From positions 875,001 to 939,000 of the forward strand of contig JAVHZZ010000011.1 in NCBI GenBank assembly GCA_036250195.1: a stretch of 64,000 nucleotides of DNA, given 5' to 3'. Under the pieces are notes generated by a model. The model made no database searches and was not told where the DNA came from. It saw only the letters and a list, made by a program, of their open reading frames with translations. Source of the stretch: Mixophyes australis (taxonomy: Eukaryota; Chordata; Amphibia; Anura; Limnodynastidae). Every line of letters begins with the position of its first letter. Within the stretch, counting starts at the first letter, position 1. The translations under genes were made by a program, and so were the position numbers. Of this stretch, positions 22,447 through 33,637 are shown one piece after another.

Positions 22447-24607
22447 GAGGCATCAGGGGACCTGCAGGAAGTTTGCGGGAGGATTTATTCCTGGCACAGG
22501 ATTCACAGGATAAGACAAACTCCTTGGTGTCCGCGGATAATGAAGGCCACCAGACTGAACGAGACAAAAGTTCCACCGTTTTGGATACTCCAGGATGACC
22601 CGAAGTCTTGTTATCATGATTTTCCACTAGAACCGTTTTTCTCAAATGGTCAGGTACGAATAATTTACCCTTAGGCGTAGCCGGAGGCGCCAAATGTTGA
22701 AGGTCATGGAGAATCATACTGAGATTTTGAGTCAGACCAAGAATAATCTTGGATGCGGGAACAATAAAAGAGGGTTCTGTGGAAGGAGGATGTGAGGCAA
22801 TGAAGCTGCGAGATAAGGCGTCAGCTTTCGTGTTTTTGGATCCTGGCCGGAACGTAATAGTGAATTTAAAACGGGAAAAGAAGAGGACCCACCGGGCTTG
22901 TCGGGAATTCACAATCTTAGCGGATTGAATATATTGCAAATTTTTATGGTCGGTATACACCGCGATAACATGGTTAGCTCCTTCTAGCCAGTGTCGCCAT
23001 TCTTCGAATGCCCATTTGACTGCTAACAATTCCCGATTACCCACATCATAGTGAGTCTCCGCAGAAAAAAAATTCTTAGAAAAGAATGCACAGGGGTGCA
23101 GCCTGTGGTCCTCAAGATCCTTCTGAGTGAGGATGGCCCCGGCCCCGACGTCCGAGGCGTCTACTTCGATAACGAATGGTAATTCCGGATTGGGATGTGT
23201 GAGGACGGGTGCAGAGACGAAAGCATTCTTGAGAGCCTGGAAGGATGTCACTGCAGCGGAAGGCCAATTAGCAGTATCGGCCCCTTTTCGGGTAAGGGCA
23301 GTGATAGGTGCCACTAACACTGAGAATGATTGGATGAATCGTCTATAGTAGTTAGCGAATCCTAAAAACCTCTGAATGGCCTTTAGATTGCTAGGCTGGA
23401 CCCAGTTAAGAATTGCCCGGACCTTACTGGGGTCCATAGAGAAGCCACAAGGAGAGATGACATATCTGAGGAACGTGACCTCGAATTCGCATTTCTCGAG
23501 TTTGGCAAAAAGGCAGTGTTGGTGCAGTTTGAGGAGGACCTTTTTAACTTGTATACGGTGCTGCTCCAATGACTTGGAATATATCAAAATGTCATCAAGG
23601 TAGACCACAACGAATTTTCCCAGAAATTCTCGTAGGACATCATTGATAAAATCTTGAAACACCGCGGGGGCATTACATAGGCCAAAGGGCATGACCCGAT
23701 ATTCGTAATGGCCTGAATGGGTGTTGAAAGCCGTCTTCCACTCATCCCCTTCTCTGTTCCGGATCAAATTATATGCTCCTCTCAGATCAATCTTGGAGAA
23801 GATTGTGGCCTGTTTGAGCTGATCAAAGAGCACAGAGATGAGAGGCAAAGGGTAGGTATTCTTCACGGTAATCCCATTCAAGCCCCAATAGTCGATGCAT
23901 GGTCGAAGTGTCCCGTCCTTTTTGGCCACAAAGAAGAAACCTGCTCCTATGGGGGATTTAGACGGCCGAATGAATCCCTTACGTAGGTTCTCCACATAGT
24001 CATCCATAGCCTTAGTCTCAGGAATGGACAGAGCATATAATCTTCCCTTAGGAAGCTTGGCACCTGGAACCAGATCAATGGAGCAATCGTAGCTACGATG
24101 CGGGGGAAGAGAATCTGCCTCCTTCTTGGAGAACAAATCGTGGAACTCCTGGTATGGTGAAGGTAGAGTTTCAGGACTAGGCAGAACCACCCGAAGGGGA
24201 AGGGTGAGACAGGTTGATGAACAGGTCTTACCCCATCGTAGGATCTCCCCGGTGCCCCAATCAATGTGAGGATTGTGGAGTTGGAGCCAAGGATGCCCTA
24301 AAATCAATGGTACGGAGGAACAGGGAATCAGAAAAAATGAGAGGACTTCGGAATGGAGAGCTCCCACTGTAAGGTGCAGAGGCGGAGTTTGGAATGAGAT
24401 CCTTCCATCAGTCAACGGTTTACCGTTCAATCCGCAGACCGTGATCTCCGAGTCTAAGTTTACTGAAGGAATCCCCAGTACTTGGGCGAATTTTACATCC
24501 AGAAAATTCCCAGCTGCACCGCTATCTATGAAAGCAGGGATGGAAACAGACCGATTTCCATACATGAGCCGGGCAGGTATGAGAACAGAATTCTTGGAAG
24601 AGACCAT
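22370..24607 (-). pseudogene. Gypsy pol: protease, RT, RNase H, integrase zinc domain
   Basis: A 745-codon minus-strand frame. Protease active site DSGA at residues 28-31; RT with FSKIDLRGAYN (about 270-280), MPFGLCNAPAVFQ and the YLDD catalytic box at 336-339; RNase H with EVDASD at 481-486 and YTDHKNL; integrase N-terminal HHCC finger (H664, H671, C701, C704). Residue 241 is Trp where relatives usually have Arg in the YRGLN motif. The reading frame is open upstream of the listed Met at least to the slippery site at 24652-24658, so translation probably comes from frameshifting out of gag and not from this Met. It runs off frame near 22430, just before the integrase core. Confidence 0.94.
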
Positions 24608-24658
24608 TTGGAGACCTAGGCGTACCTCTTCCTTTACTCCTAGGCCTGGTCTTTTCCC
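24596..24658 (-). promoter_or_regulatory. Candidate -1 ribosomal frameshift signal at the gag-pol junction
   Basis: On the minus strand, gag reads GCG GGA AAA with its stop TAG four codons later. The heptamer GGGAAAA (24652-24658) is positioned as G GGA AAA in the gag frame, the X XXY YYZ form. A -1 slip gives a frame that is open into pol. Four bases downstream is a 9-bp stem, AGGCCTAGG (24639-24647) with CCTAGGTCT (24612-24620, one G-U pair). Its loop holds GGAAGAG (24626-24632), which pairs exactly with CTCTTCC (24596-24602), making a pseudoknot possible. Sushi-class elements and their domesticated relative PEG10 are known to use a GGGAAAC-type -1 site. Function here is inferred. Confidence 0.75.
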
Positions 24659-24945
24659 GCCTTGTTAGGACAGGTGCGCAAGAGATGACCCTTATTGCCG
24701 CAGTATAGACATAGTTCCAGCGATCGTCTCCTGGATCTTTCCTCGGGGGACAGGCGATAAGCCCCTAACTGCATGGGCTCCGACAAATCCTGAGGGGCCG
24801 AGTAGTCGACCGGAGGGGACCATGATGGTGAAGCAGCCTCCTTTTCAGATCTCCTCTCTTTGATCCTGCGATCAATCTTAATGACTAGTTGCATTAAGGC
24901 CTCCAAGGAGGGTGACGAAGGGTACTGGACCAGGGAATCTTTCAT
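24640..24945 (-). pseudogene. Gypsy gag, C-terminal part with zinc knuckle
   Basis: A 101-codon frame with a basic middle segment and one CCHC knuckle, [14 protein letters not shown] (C-X2-C-X4-H-X4-C), the nucleic-acid-binding motif of nucleocapsid. It ends at TAG (24637-24639), overlapping pol in the -1 frame. The N-terminal listed Met is internal; the true protein begins in the ORF at 24942-25355. Confidence 0.88.
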
Positions 24946-25355
24946 CTGCTCCGAGAGCCCTTGGCGGAACTGACTCCGTAACGCCGACTATCGACCGTCC
25001 AGCGTCTGAACTCGGCACAATATTCTTCCGCTGAACGTCGTCCTTGTCTTAGCGCTCTCAGATGCGATTCAGCAGAGGCCACACGGTCGGGATCATCATA
25101 TAGAAGACCAAGGGCGTTGAAAAAGGCGTCCACGGACTGCAGAGCAGGATTAACCGGGGTCAAACTGAACGCCCAGGACTGAGGGTCGCCCTGAAGTAAG
25201 GAGATGATTATACCAACCCTTTGTTGCTCAGAACCCGAGGAGCGGGGCCTGAGACGGAAATATAGCTTGCAGCTCTCCTTGAAATTCTGAAACAAGGCTC
25301 TATTTACCGAAAAACGGTCCGGAAGGTTTAACTTAGGCTCAAGGGCTGGTGCCAT
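24942..25355 (-). pseudogene. Gypsy gag, N-terminal capsid-like part
   Basis: A 137-codon minus-strand frame starting MAPALEPKLNLPDRF, with capsid-like motifs FKESCKLYFRLRP, GDPQSWAFSL, FFNALGLLYDDPDR and LRQGRRSAEEYCAEFRRW. These resemble sushi/Mart-type Gag. The frame is lost near 24980-25000, where the conserved [17 protein letters not shown] continuation is in the other frame, so gag is split by one small indel. Confidence 0.88.
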
Positions 25356-25501
25356 AGTAGCTTGTGAGGCCTTGGCGCTTCTTCTTGAGCAGACAGCCTG
25401 ATTGAAAGATCCTGAACCACCTGTGAAACAGCCTGCATCTGTCCCGCTAGGACTTGAGCCGGACTGGGATCCATCAGAGGAGGGTAGGATTGTCTTTATG
25501 G

Positions 25502-25511
25502 GCCAGTTATA
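25502..25511 (-). promoter_or_regulatory. Self-complementary primer-binding site
   Basis: One base after the 5' LTR the minus strand reads TATAACTGGC. This is an exact complement of GCCAGTTATA at 25861-25870 (minus strand), inside the same LTR at the predicted RNA 5' end. Tf1/sushi-group elements are known to prime from the first 11 or so nucleotides of their own RNA, and this fits that arrangement. Confidence 0.75.
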
Positions 25512-25512
25512 A

Positions 25513-26178
25513 TGTTAGGAACTTCTTCAGTCAGCACGACAAAACCCGGAGTCTACTCCGAAGTCTGGTGTTCGCTGGAGACCCTAGTGGTGGGGACAGA
25601 CTTGGCTGCAGACGAACGGAGGGTCGTGTAATGTGCACTGACTGGGGAGAACCCTGAGGTAGCGAAGTAGAACACAGCAGTGTGAGATCCAAGCAAAAGG
25701 TCAAGAGCAGGCAGTGATACCAGATAACGAGCCGAGGTCAGGGGTCACAGGCAATACAACGAGGTCCAGAAACAAGCCAGGGGTCATACATGGGAAATCC
25801 AAACTAGAATACAGTAAAGGAGCAGGGAAACAGGAACAGGAGCCTAGCTACACAGGAAGCTATAACTGGCAATGAGGCTATGTCCTCACTTGCCTTAAAT
25901 AGTGAGAGGAACCAATCAGGCAACGTGCAGAATCTCCTCCCATACATGTAGCCAATCCCAAGTAACAGACCGCCTGACAGAAATAATAGTTCCTCTAAGC
26001 ACTGTATGACAGCTGGCCGGGCGTTGCGGCAGGCGAGTCAGAGCGTCCTGGTTGTTGCCTAGGCAACCGGGACGCAGGAGGCGGAAGTGACGCCCCGGTC
26101 GTCATAGAGATAGCCGGGACGCCTGGGACCGCCGGAAGTGAGTTGCGGCGGCCCTTCGGGGAGCCGCAGCTCATAACA
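25513..26178 (-). repeat. Gypsy 5' LTR (666 bp)
   Basis: Minus-strand TGTTATGAGC to CCTAACA. Relative to the 3' LTR it lacks 104 bp between two CTG microhomologies (21077-21079 and 21181-21183 in the other copy) and carries about 15 extra bases near 26062. It contains the putative promoter. Confidence 0.95.
25861..25901 (-). promoter_or_regulatory. Predicted TATA-type promoter and RNA start in the 5' LTR
   Basis: Minus-strand TATTTAA (25895-25901) lies 31 nt upstream of G at 25870, which begins GCCAGTTATA, the sequence complementary to the priming site. The spacing is that of a TATA box and its start site. Confidence 0.65.
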
Positions 26179-26242
26179 TAGGGACAATAGATTACAACAG
26201 TAGGAAGAAAGTTTTGAAAATCCATAGGAGATTCAATATGTT
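26179..26242 (-). mobile_element. Old L2 endonuclease remnant, part 2
   Basis: After the second TAGGG, minus-strand sequence reads FQNFLPTVVIYCP-like residues, in the position expected just upstream of the NLGEFNIP segment at 20470-20535. It appears to be the other half of the LINE fragment split by the gypsy insertion. The match is short. Confidence 0.4.
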
Positions 26243-26342
26243 AACATTTAGAATGCAGCATTTAATAGTTTTGTTATGATGCCACTTTTTGTAGCCTGTA
26301 AGGGGCACTGTTGTCCATCAAGAGTTCTAATATTCTGTGTCT

Positions 26343-26525
26343 CATCATCACTGATTCCGCAGCGCTGTACAGAGAGAGCAGCAGAACTCGCATCAGTTCC
26401 TGCCCCATTTGAGTTTACAGTCTAAATCCCCTAATATACACACATACCAAGAGAGAATAAGGTCAATTTGATATCTGCCAATTAATCTACCAGTATGTTT
26501 TTGGAGTGTGGGAGGACAAATATAT
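26343..26525 (-). mobile_element. SINE/LINE-tail-like repeat, copy A (fragment)
   Basis: Shares TTCCGCAGCGCTGTACAGAG, TCCCTGCCCCATT-like, ACAGTCTAAATCCC and CCAGTATGTTTTTGGAGTG phrases, in the same order, with 26657-26972 and (inverted) 46488-46745. It lacks the TTTATATAGCGCC end. Confidence 0.75.
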
Positions 26526-26656
26526 AATCACACAGATTGAAATAAATCTGTTTAATTCAACCTATTAAAAAGTCTAGATGTGCTCATCCAGAAAAAGGCC
26601 AAACAAACTCCCCAGACGCAACTGGCAATTGAAACTAAAATGGAGATGCCCCTTAT

Positions 26657-26972
26657 ATCATCATCATGATCATTTATTTATATAGCGCCACTAATTCCGC
26701 AGCTCTGTACAGAGAACTCGTTCACATCAGTCCCTGCCCCATTGGAGCTTACAGTCTAAATTCCCTAACACACACACACACACGGACTAGGGTCAATTTG
26801 TTAGCAGCCAATTAACCTACCAGTATGTTTTTCAAATGGAGGAAACCGGAGCACCCAGAGGAAACCTACGCAAACACCGGTAGAACATACAAGATACAGA
26901 TAAGGCCGTGGTCAGGGAATGAACTCATGACCCCAGTACTGTAAGGCAGAAGTGCTAACCAGTAAGATAACC
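26657..26972 (-). mobile_element. SINE/LINE-tail-like repeat, copy B (longest)
   Basis: Begins with an ATCATCATCATGATC tail (the 3' end of the minus-strand element) and TTTATTTATATAGCGCCACT, and runs through TGGAGCTTACAGTCTAAATT, an ACACAC run, CCAGTATGTTTTTCAAATGG, GGAGCACCCAGAGGAAACCT and AGGCAGAAGTGCTAACCAGT. This wording recurs in many vertebrate genomes in non-LTR-derived repeats. The tail with TATAGCGCC is shared with the L2 3' ends in this window. Confidence 0.8.
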
Positions 26973-29900
26973 CTTTGGTTTACATGGAACTTTTTTCCTT
27001 TGATACGTGTCATGAAAACTGTTTAATTTTTGTTTTGATAAACTCTTGTGTAAAATGTTTTCATCCAAATCATGTAACTGTAGTAATGAACTCTTTGTAA
27101 GTACTTCTCTCTACACTAATACATGGTGGAGTGTGGCATGTACCTAGAATCCACAGCAGTCTCAAAATATCTTATTTAATTTTGGTGCCTATGGCCAGCG
27201 TAGATTTGCCCAGGGGTACATGGAAAGCTGACACTGGAGACTTCTTTAGATAATTTCCAGTTTTGTGCTAGAAATTCCTCAGCAGTGGGGAAAGGAGTAC
27301 TTATATTATTGCACAATTATTTCATTACCAGGACTAATTGTAACACTGACAAATTATGGAATTAATTATGAAAATTCCAGCTTTAGCAAACTCAGTTTTG
27401 GACCTTTTATTATTATAACAGTGGTGGTCAGTGATAACAGACCATTAAACCTAAAGTATAATCTGACATGGCAGAAGGAGAAGATTCATGTGAGACAGCT
27501 GATCTTCTAGACTTTGTTTTGGGGGAATTCTTACCACTGATTGTAAATAAATTGCTCCTGGAGTTTAGGTTAAGGCTCCAGGGGGGAGACGCTGCTTGTC
27601 CTGGGGTAAATTTACGTGAAGGCTGTGGGGGATGCTACTCCAGGGTGCGTTAGTAGAGCTGAACACAGAATAATTCTGCTGCTTCCTGAGGAGGTTCAAA
27701 ATAGACTCTGTGGATGGGAAGGATCTTAGCAGTAGTGTAATGATTCTGCAGGAAGACTGCAGGTCTCGGGGTTACATTAGGTCTAGGTTGTGGGAAGCAG
27801 ATGCTTATGTTAACGGAGTTTACAGAGGGTTATAAAGCTGCGAGTCTCACAGAGTGTTATAGAGCGTTCAGTGAGGGTCTTCCCTGTACAGTTTATTCTA
27901 GAACTAAAGCAAAGTTATTTATCAGTATGAGAAACTAAATGTCAGTGTTCACAGTACTGACTTCTTACACCCAGTGGGCCTAAACTCAGGCTGCTAATTC
28001 AAGACATTGGAATAGCGCAAATAATAGTGATGGGACAGTCCTTATTTTGATGTATGTAATACAGTGCACGGCAGCTCTAATACCCCACAGGGGTAGGTAT
28101 GCTTACACAATTTGTGACACTGTGGACCCCTACAGTGCATCCTGTGATAGGGAAACACTATGCACCTCTTTAAAATTTAGCATTCTCATTTTAAGTACAC
28201 TGCTATAAAGAGAATCTAATTCTAATGATTATAAATATGTTTGTCATTAGTACTCTCCAGGCTGTGTCAGATTCTATTATACTCTGGTAGATGTATGGTA
28301 AAAGTGTTAACAGTTATCAACATTGTCACTTATAGATGATACTGTATGTCCCTTTATCCTAGCCAAGTAGTACTTATAGATGCTGTGCTTCCCTTTATCC
28401 TAGTCCAGTGGATCTTACAGATACTGTACTCCCCTTTATCCTAGGCTGTAGCGTTCTAGTGCTCACAATAAGACTGTACCTGACCTTTTTCAGTTCACCA
28501 GGAAACCAAATGGACAGCTTCTCGGGTTGAGGATGTGATCAGGGCCTCAAACTACACAGCCCCCTAAGCCTCTTATTTCAAGTTTCACCATATAAAGGGG
28601 TCCACCTTAATTTCTTCCCTCTGCTCCCACTTTGTGTTAAACTAGAATTGAGAAGTTTCCTGAGTTCTACCCTTCACCCTCAAATGAAATACATAGGACT
28701 ATGTTTACTTGATTAAAATTAAAAATGAACTAGAAACCTGCATTACCACCTAGGAAACATTTTCCTGAGGTAGCTCTTCACCCTAGCTGGATCCCAGAGG
28801 GCTGCTCTATCTCTCTAACAGACCCGAGAGTAGGTGACCAATCAGAAGCTGTACTGTGGCGGCTCCACCAGCTATTTAACAATAGCTCCGGGGAGGGAAA
28901 GGGGTCACCCTTCATTTCCTAGTGGTAATGAAGCAAGAAGACAGCACAATGGCAGATTTAGTGTTTTCCTAAGTTATTTATGTAACTGTATCTGAATGGT
29001 TCTCAAATCTGTCCTCAGAGCTCAGCAAACAGTTCATGTGTTCAGGATATCCTGACAGGAGTGTAGGAAGAATAATCACAGGTCCATCCAATACGATGTA
29101 GTAATCGTTCAGCCTGTTATCCTGGGAGGAGATACACAGAATATATACCCTGATAGTGGCCCTCACCGCTGCATCCTATACCTCTGACCAAGGTCAACAA
29201 TGGTCATCTGGGCAAAAGATGTGTTACAAACTAACAAGCGGGTTTGTAAAAGTGCAACGCCAGACCTCCCCTCACCTCAGGACCCTCTGCACCCCCTATT
29301 GGTACACCCTTGCTGACAAGGGAGTACTTATCACTCCACACCAGCAGCAATTATTCCATCCATTGGTCATTTTTCTGTTACATTACTCAGTGTTTGTGCA
29401 TTGTGAGCGCAAATCACTAAATCATCTCCATTGGAAGGCAGTGTTGTATATATTAATGGCAACATTCTGGGTTCTCATCAGTCACAAACTTCGATCAATA
29501 TTGGGGGGAGTTGACCACTGGGCTCTATGCAGTGTATTAAATGACTTGTTAATAATATAATTTATCACAAGTTGCTGAGTGGAAAAGTTTGAGATTGGTG
29601 TAATTAGACGGATGTACTTTCAGATGCGGGAGCTCCAGGCAGCAGATGATTTGCATAAATAAGTAGGAATGAAGGACTGGTGACCCCGCTTTCAGCATTT
29701 GTTGAGTGTTAGAGCCACCAGGAAGCAATATGAAATCAGAAATTAAGTTTACCACAAGGCCTTGGTGGGAGTCCATTATTTTGTTGAATAATTGATTTTT
29801 CTCAGACTTAATAGAAATGGAAAATCCTTCATATTGTGTATTGGATTTTGTCATGTCATCTCCCTAAAGGTCAGCTATTTGTATCTATAGTGTTTCTGTC

Positions 29901-30574
29901 TGCAGGGCTTGCCCTCTCCTCTCACAGTTCGGATTAACCGGGGCGCCGGAGACCTTGTAACATGTTTTCAGTTTGTCTGTTGACAGGTTGAAAAATTACA
30001 AAACAAGCAAAAGTGGCCTTTACGGGCACTGAACTGTAATGAGTTGCTGGAGGAGACTGTCCCCAAACAGCCCATCCTGTAGCCTGTCATCTCTCCCAGG
30101 ACCTCGGTGCTGCGTTGGAAGCAGATGTTTCCTCTCTTTCTGATTGCCATGGGACAGGATGAAATTGGCTCTTTTGTAGGCATTGCAGGGGCCTGACTAG
30201 ATAGACTCACATCGTTTGTATTAGTTAAGTGTCTGTGTATTATCGTCCTCATCAGTCAGGGACAGAGCCAATGCTGCTTTGTGGCAGCTAAATATTGCTT
30301 CTCGTAGTATTTCAGGCACTTTTTTTTAAAACAAATGGAAAAATAAATAGCCAGCAAAATGTAAAAATGTGGCCTTTATCGACACGAAAACATACATCAA
30401 CATCCGTTTCTGTCTTCAATTTACTGCTTAGAATTGGAGACATCCAGACACCTTTCCTAAGGAGACATAAAAAAGTTTTACTCCAGAGCATACTTCCCTC
30501 ATTCTTTATTGTCCAGGCTTCTGTAATGGCTCCATCCATTATCATCCAAATGGATGAAGGTAATGTACAGCTTA
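26973..30574. other. No gene seen; non-coding
   Basis: Long stretch without recognised coding sequence. A segment near 28995-29140 (GGTTCTCAAATCTGTCCTCAG and ACAGTTCATGTGTTCAGG) resembles common hAT-type interspersed repeats of vertebrates but has no clear second end. A 134-codon open frame at 29156-29560 shows no recognised domain. Confidence 0.5.
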
Positions 30575-30876
30575 GCTGGGTACAAGCTACAGAAAATTTT
30601 TCCCGATGCGATATTGTTAGTGATTTTACCAACGACTCCCAAGTCCTGATCAGCATGCGATTGATGTGTACACACTATACTCGTTTTACCTTCAGATCTG
30701 TGCTCTTCACCTGTCATTAGTCAGTTTATAAAAGCAATTCAAATGATACAATGTGCTTTGGAATGAAAAAACATGATGGTGGGAATGTGCACACTAATGC
30801 GATATTGGACCTAACAGTCATTTATGGTGTGATGGGCGCGATAATCAGGTGAAAAACTTGTAGTGTGTACCCAGCC
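30575..30876. mobile_element. PIF/Harbinger-like MITE, about 300 bp
   Basis: Left end GCTGGGTACAAGCTAC; right end, read on the other strand, GGCTGGGTACACACTAC. TTA flanks both ends (30572-30574 and 30877-30879), the 3-bp target duplication typical of PIF/Harbinger. The left end has a one-base deletion relative to the right. Interior sequence is non-coding, with further TGTACACACTA-type subterminal words. Confidence 0.75.
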
Positions 30877-30879
30877 TTA

Positions 30880-33190
30880 TTCTCCATACTCTGGAGCTGA
30901 TCTTTCCTCTGTGAACTCTGTCTGTCGTGTGTAAAGCTGAAGTCTCGTTCATGGCCAGCAGATAAGACCCGACTCCATTGGCTTGCTCCTTTGAACTAAA
31001 CATAAGAGCAATGCAATCTGTGTTTAATATGGGGAGAATAGGTGCATTTTCTGAAGAGCAGAGATGTGATTTGAATGGAGCTGGCACGATTAGAGGTGGA
31101 TCCAGATGCAGTTTTCAATGGGATGTGTTTGAAATTGCAGATTGTATATGTGTGTTTGGAATAGAAAGAGCTTATTATTTCATAAGGAGATTTTATGAGG
31201 TTCCAACACTTCCAGAAATGGGCTGTGCACCTGAATGGAATAATATGTCTGTATCATTAGATCGGGACATGCAAATGATGTTTTCTGTGCTTGTGTGTGA
31301 TTGGAATTGAAATTCACATGATTAGGAAATTAGTAAGTCTGAAACAAATAAAAAGCCACACGTGATTGCATAGATCCGACTGTGAAATTGGATATGTTGT
31401 GGAAGTGCTAGATCACTACCAGCCACTTACACCTGTTCCTGGAGCAGTGGAAAAAGTCCCTACACCTGTAACAAAATACTAACATTATAATATATGAACT
31501 CTTTATGTAGCCTGCGTGATCTCCTCTCTCCGCCGCTAACGTAGTGCAAGATGCAGATTGATACAGTGCTACAGACTGAAACACAGCTTATATAAGAAAT
31601 GGGATTTCCTAAGCATTACAGAAAGCACATGGCCTATCTATAATGTCTGTAGGTAATCTAGTTCCTGTGCTGTTACTGACATATAAATGAATGCACATAA
31701 ATTGCCCCTCTGGCTTGATGTCACTGCTAACAATATATTGTTACATTTCTACCACTACTTTATGTTGTTATGAATCACCCTTACAGTAAAGAATCCTTTA
31801 TTGTTTAATATATTTATACACATTATATAGGTGTTATGTGCAGAGCAGCATGCTGGGACCCGTTATGGCAGGTTCTCAGTAGCGTGTAAGAACAGCCTGG
31901 GACTGAAGCCCATCTGGGGGTCGGAAGTTTCAACCTCTGTAACTGCTTTGTTAATCTGCTAGTTGGTGTGCACGAATGATGAGCTTTTATGTATGTGGTG
32001 TAGTGTTTGCATCCTGAAATCCCAGTATTTAATAGTCTGTGACACATACAGGGGATTATATATCCTGCATTGCAGGTCACAAAGACGCTGAAACACCAGC
32101 ACTTACATGGACTTATGATGGATAAATATCTTTATACAGGTCATGGACCGCTGAGGTCACTTCTAATATCCTTATAATCTAAACAATTCAGGAGTTACGA
32201 TACCAAAATTTAATTTTTGCTATCTTTAAAAATAATTCAATTACATATATTGGTGAGTGTTGGGGTCAATAGGAATACAGCTATTTTGTTCCAGTTCCAC
32301 CTTTGTTTGCTGTTCCACATCTGCACTTTGCAGAATATATAGTAATTTATGTACAACGGCCAATATGGAGGAAAGAGTGATACATTTGCCTCCTCTTTGG
32401 TCACTTTGTGTGGCCATCCACTGGATAAGTGCCCAGAGGAGTTGGGTGGTGATACACATGGTAATGAGATTGGGCTCCCTTCCCCTCCTCTGTGCACCAT
32501 AATTCTCAGCTTGTTAGTGTACATGAGGAATCTCTACATATTAGCACAATCCCATGGATACAGCACAGAGCAGAGATAAGACGTCTCTCTGTTCTTTCTA
32601 ATCCTGCCTTTTGTTTTCTTAAATATGCTGAACCCTGCACCACCTCTCAATAGATGTAACATATAAAGCCTCCTGTGTATCCCTCCACGACCGATCAAAG
32701 CTTCTCGTAGCTCCGCATCCCATCTCCGCTCAGGTGTCTGTGGATTTAACCCATTCCTCGCCTGTCTGTAGTGCATCAGGTAATCAGCAATTTCTGTAGA
32801 ACCTCTGTGTTTTCACAGGTACAAAGAGGTCTCATTTTGCCACCCAAAGTGAAATTGTTAAAATGACTCACCTTCTTGTGCCCACTTACTCTTACATACA
32901 TTACAATGCACAGCGCAACATGTTATATCAGTATCACGACCCCACACATTACTCAAGCTCTGTGTTCCCTATTGAACCATATTGAGGGGAAGAGGATATT
33001 GTGTGCAATGACTGCATAACCTAGCCGTTTGCCAGGGTCATTTTATTGCTGCAGCGTGATATACCTCTATGAATAGGGGCAACATCTCGCCTGAGATGAG
33101 ATACAGTACATAGGGCCACCTCTGATTTTCATCACCCTACTTCAGTATATACTGCACTTATTGTCCTAAGGGAAAAAGTAGCAAAAATAT
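30880..33190. other. No gene seen; non-coding
   Basis: No recognisable protein or transposon ends. Short open frames occur on both strands. The stretch is followed by a C/G-homopolymer region near 33195-33215. Confidence 0.5.
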
Positions 33191-33355
33191 ATAGGGGAGG
33201 GGGGGGGGGGGGCGCCAAGACTGAGGGACGCTCCCCCCGCCTACCATCCCCGCTTGACCGCCAGCACATTAAAAAAAAAAAAAACAATTGAAAGAAAAAC
33301 CCACCAGCGCCCTCCTCCCCCTAGCCTCTGCTCCCTTCTCACTGACAGTGTGGGC

Positions 33356-33569
33356 ATAGATAGATATGAGATAACGAGATATTAGATAGATATGAGATAG
33401 ATAGATATTAGATAACTAGATATTATATAGATATGATTGATAGATAGTTACATACATAGATACATATGGGGTAGATAGATATGTATGAACTAGTTAGATA
33501 TGAAATAGATGAGTTAGATAAATAGATATGAGAGATAGATTTATATATGTGTGTGTGTATGTATGTATA

Positions 33570-33634
<65 letters not shown>
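33356..33634. repeat. Compound microsatellite: GATA-rich, GT, then (TA)n
   Basis: Degenerate GATAGATAT repeats (33356-33540) pass into GTGTGTGTGTATGTATG and then a pure (TA) run of about 45 bp to 33634. It directly abuts the 3' end of the minus-strand L2. Confidence 0.92.

Positions 33635-33635
<1 letters not shown>

Positions 33636-33637
<2 letters not shown>

Larger units (their letters stand above)
20581..26178 (-). mobile_element. Ty3/gypsy chromovirus (Tf1/sushi-like), nearly full length
   Basis: The two LTRs begin TGTTA and end TAACA and are flanked by the 5-bp target duplication TAGGG (20576-20580 and 26179-26183). On the minus strand the order is 5' LTR, priming site, gag with CCHC knuckle, protease, RT, RNase H, integrase with HHCC and DDE motifs, chromodomain, polypurine tract, 3' LTR. 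This order, plus the chromodomain and the self-priming arrangement, points to the Tf1/sushi group of vertebrate chromoviruses. The copy is defective: gag is frameshifted once, pol is frameshifted near 22430, and stops separate integrase from the chromodomain. The LTRs differ by roughly 15-20 substitutions plus indels, so the insertion is fairly young but not recent. Confidence 0.95.

Noticed and set aside
25495..25505. tRNA-type priming site for the gypsy element at TGGCCCATAAAG
   Set aside because: It is seven bases from the LTR and fits no tRNA 3' end I know; the overlapping self-complement explains it better.
29156..29560. 134-codon open frame as a host gene
   Set aside because: No recognised domain, no splice or conservation evidence; length is within chance in this composition.
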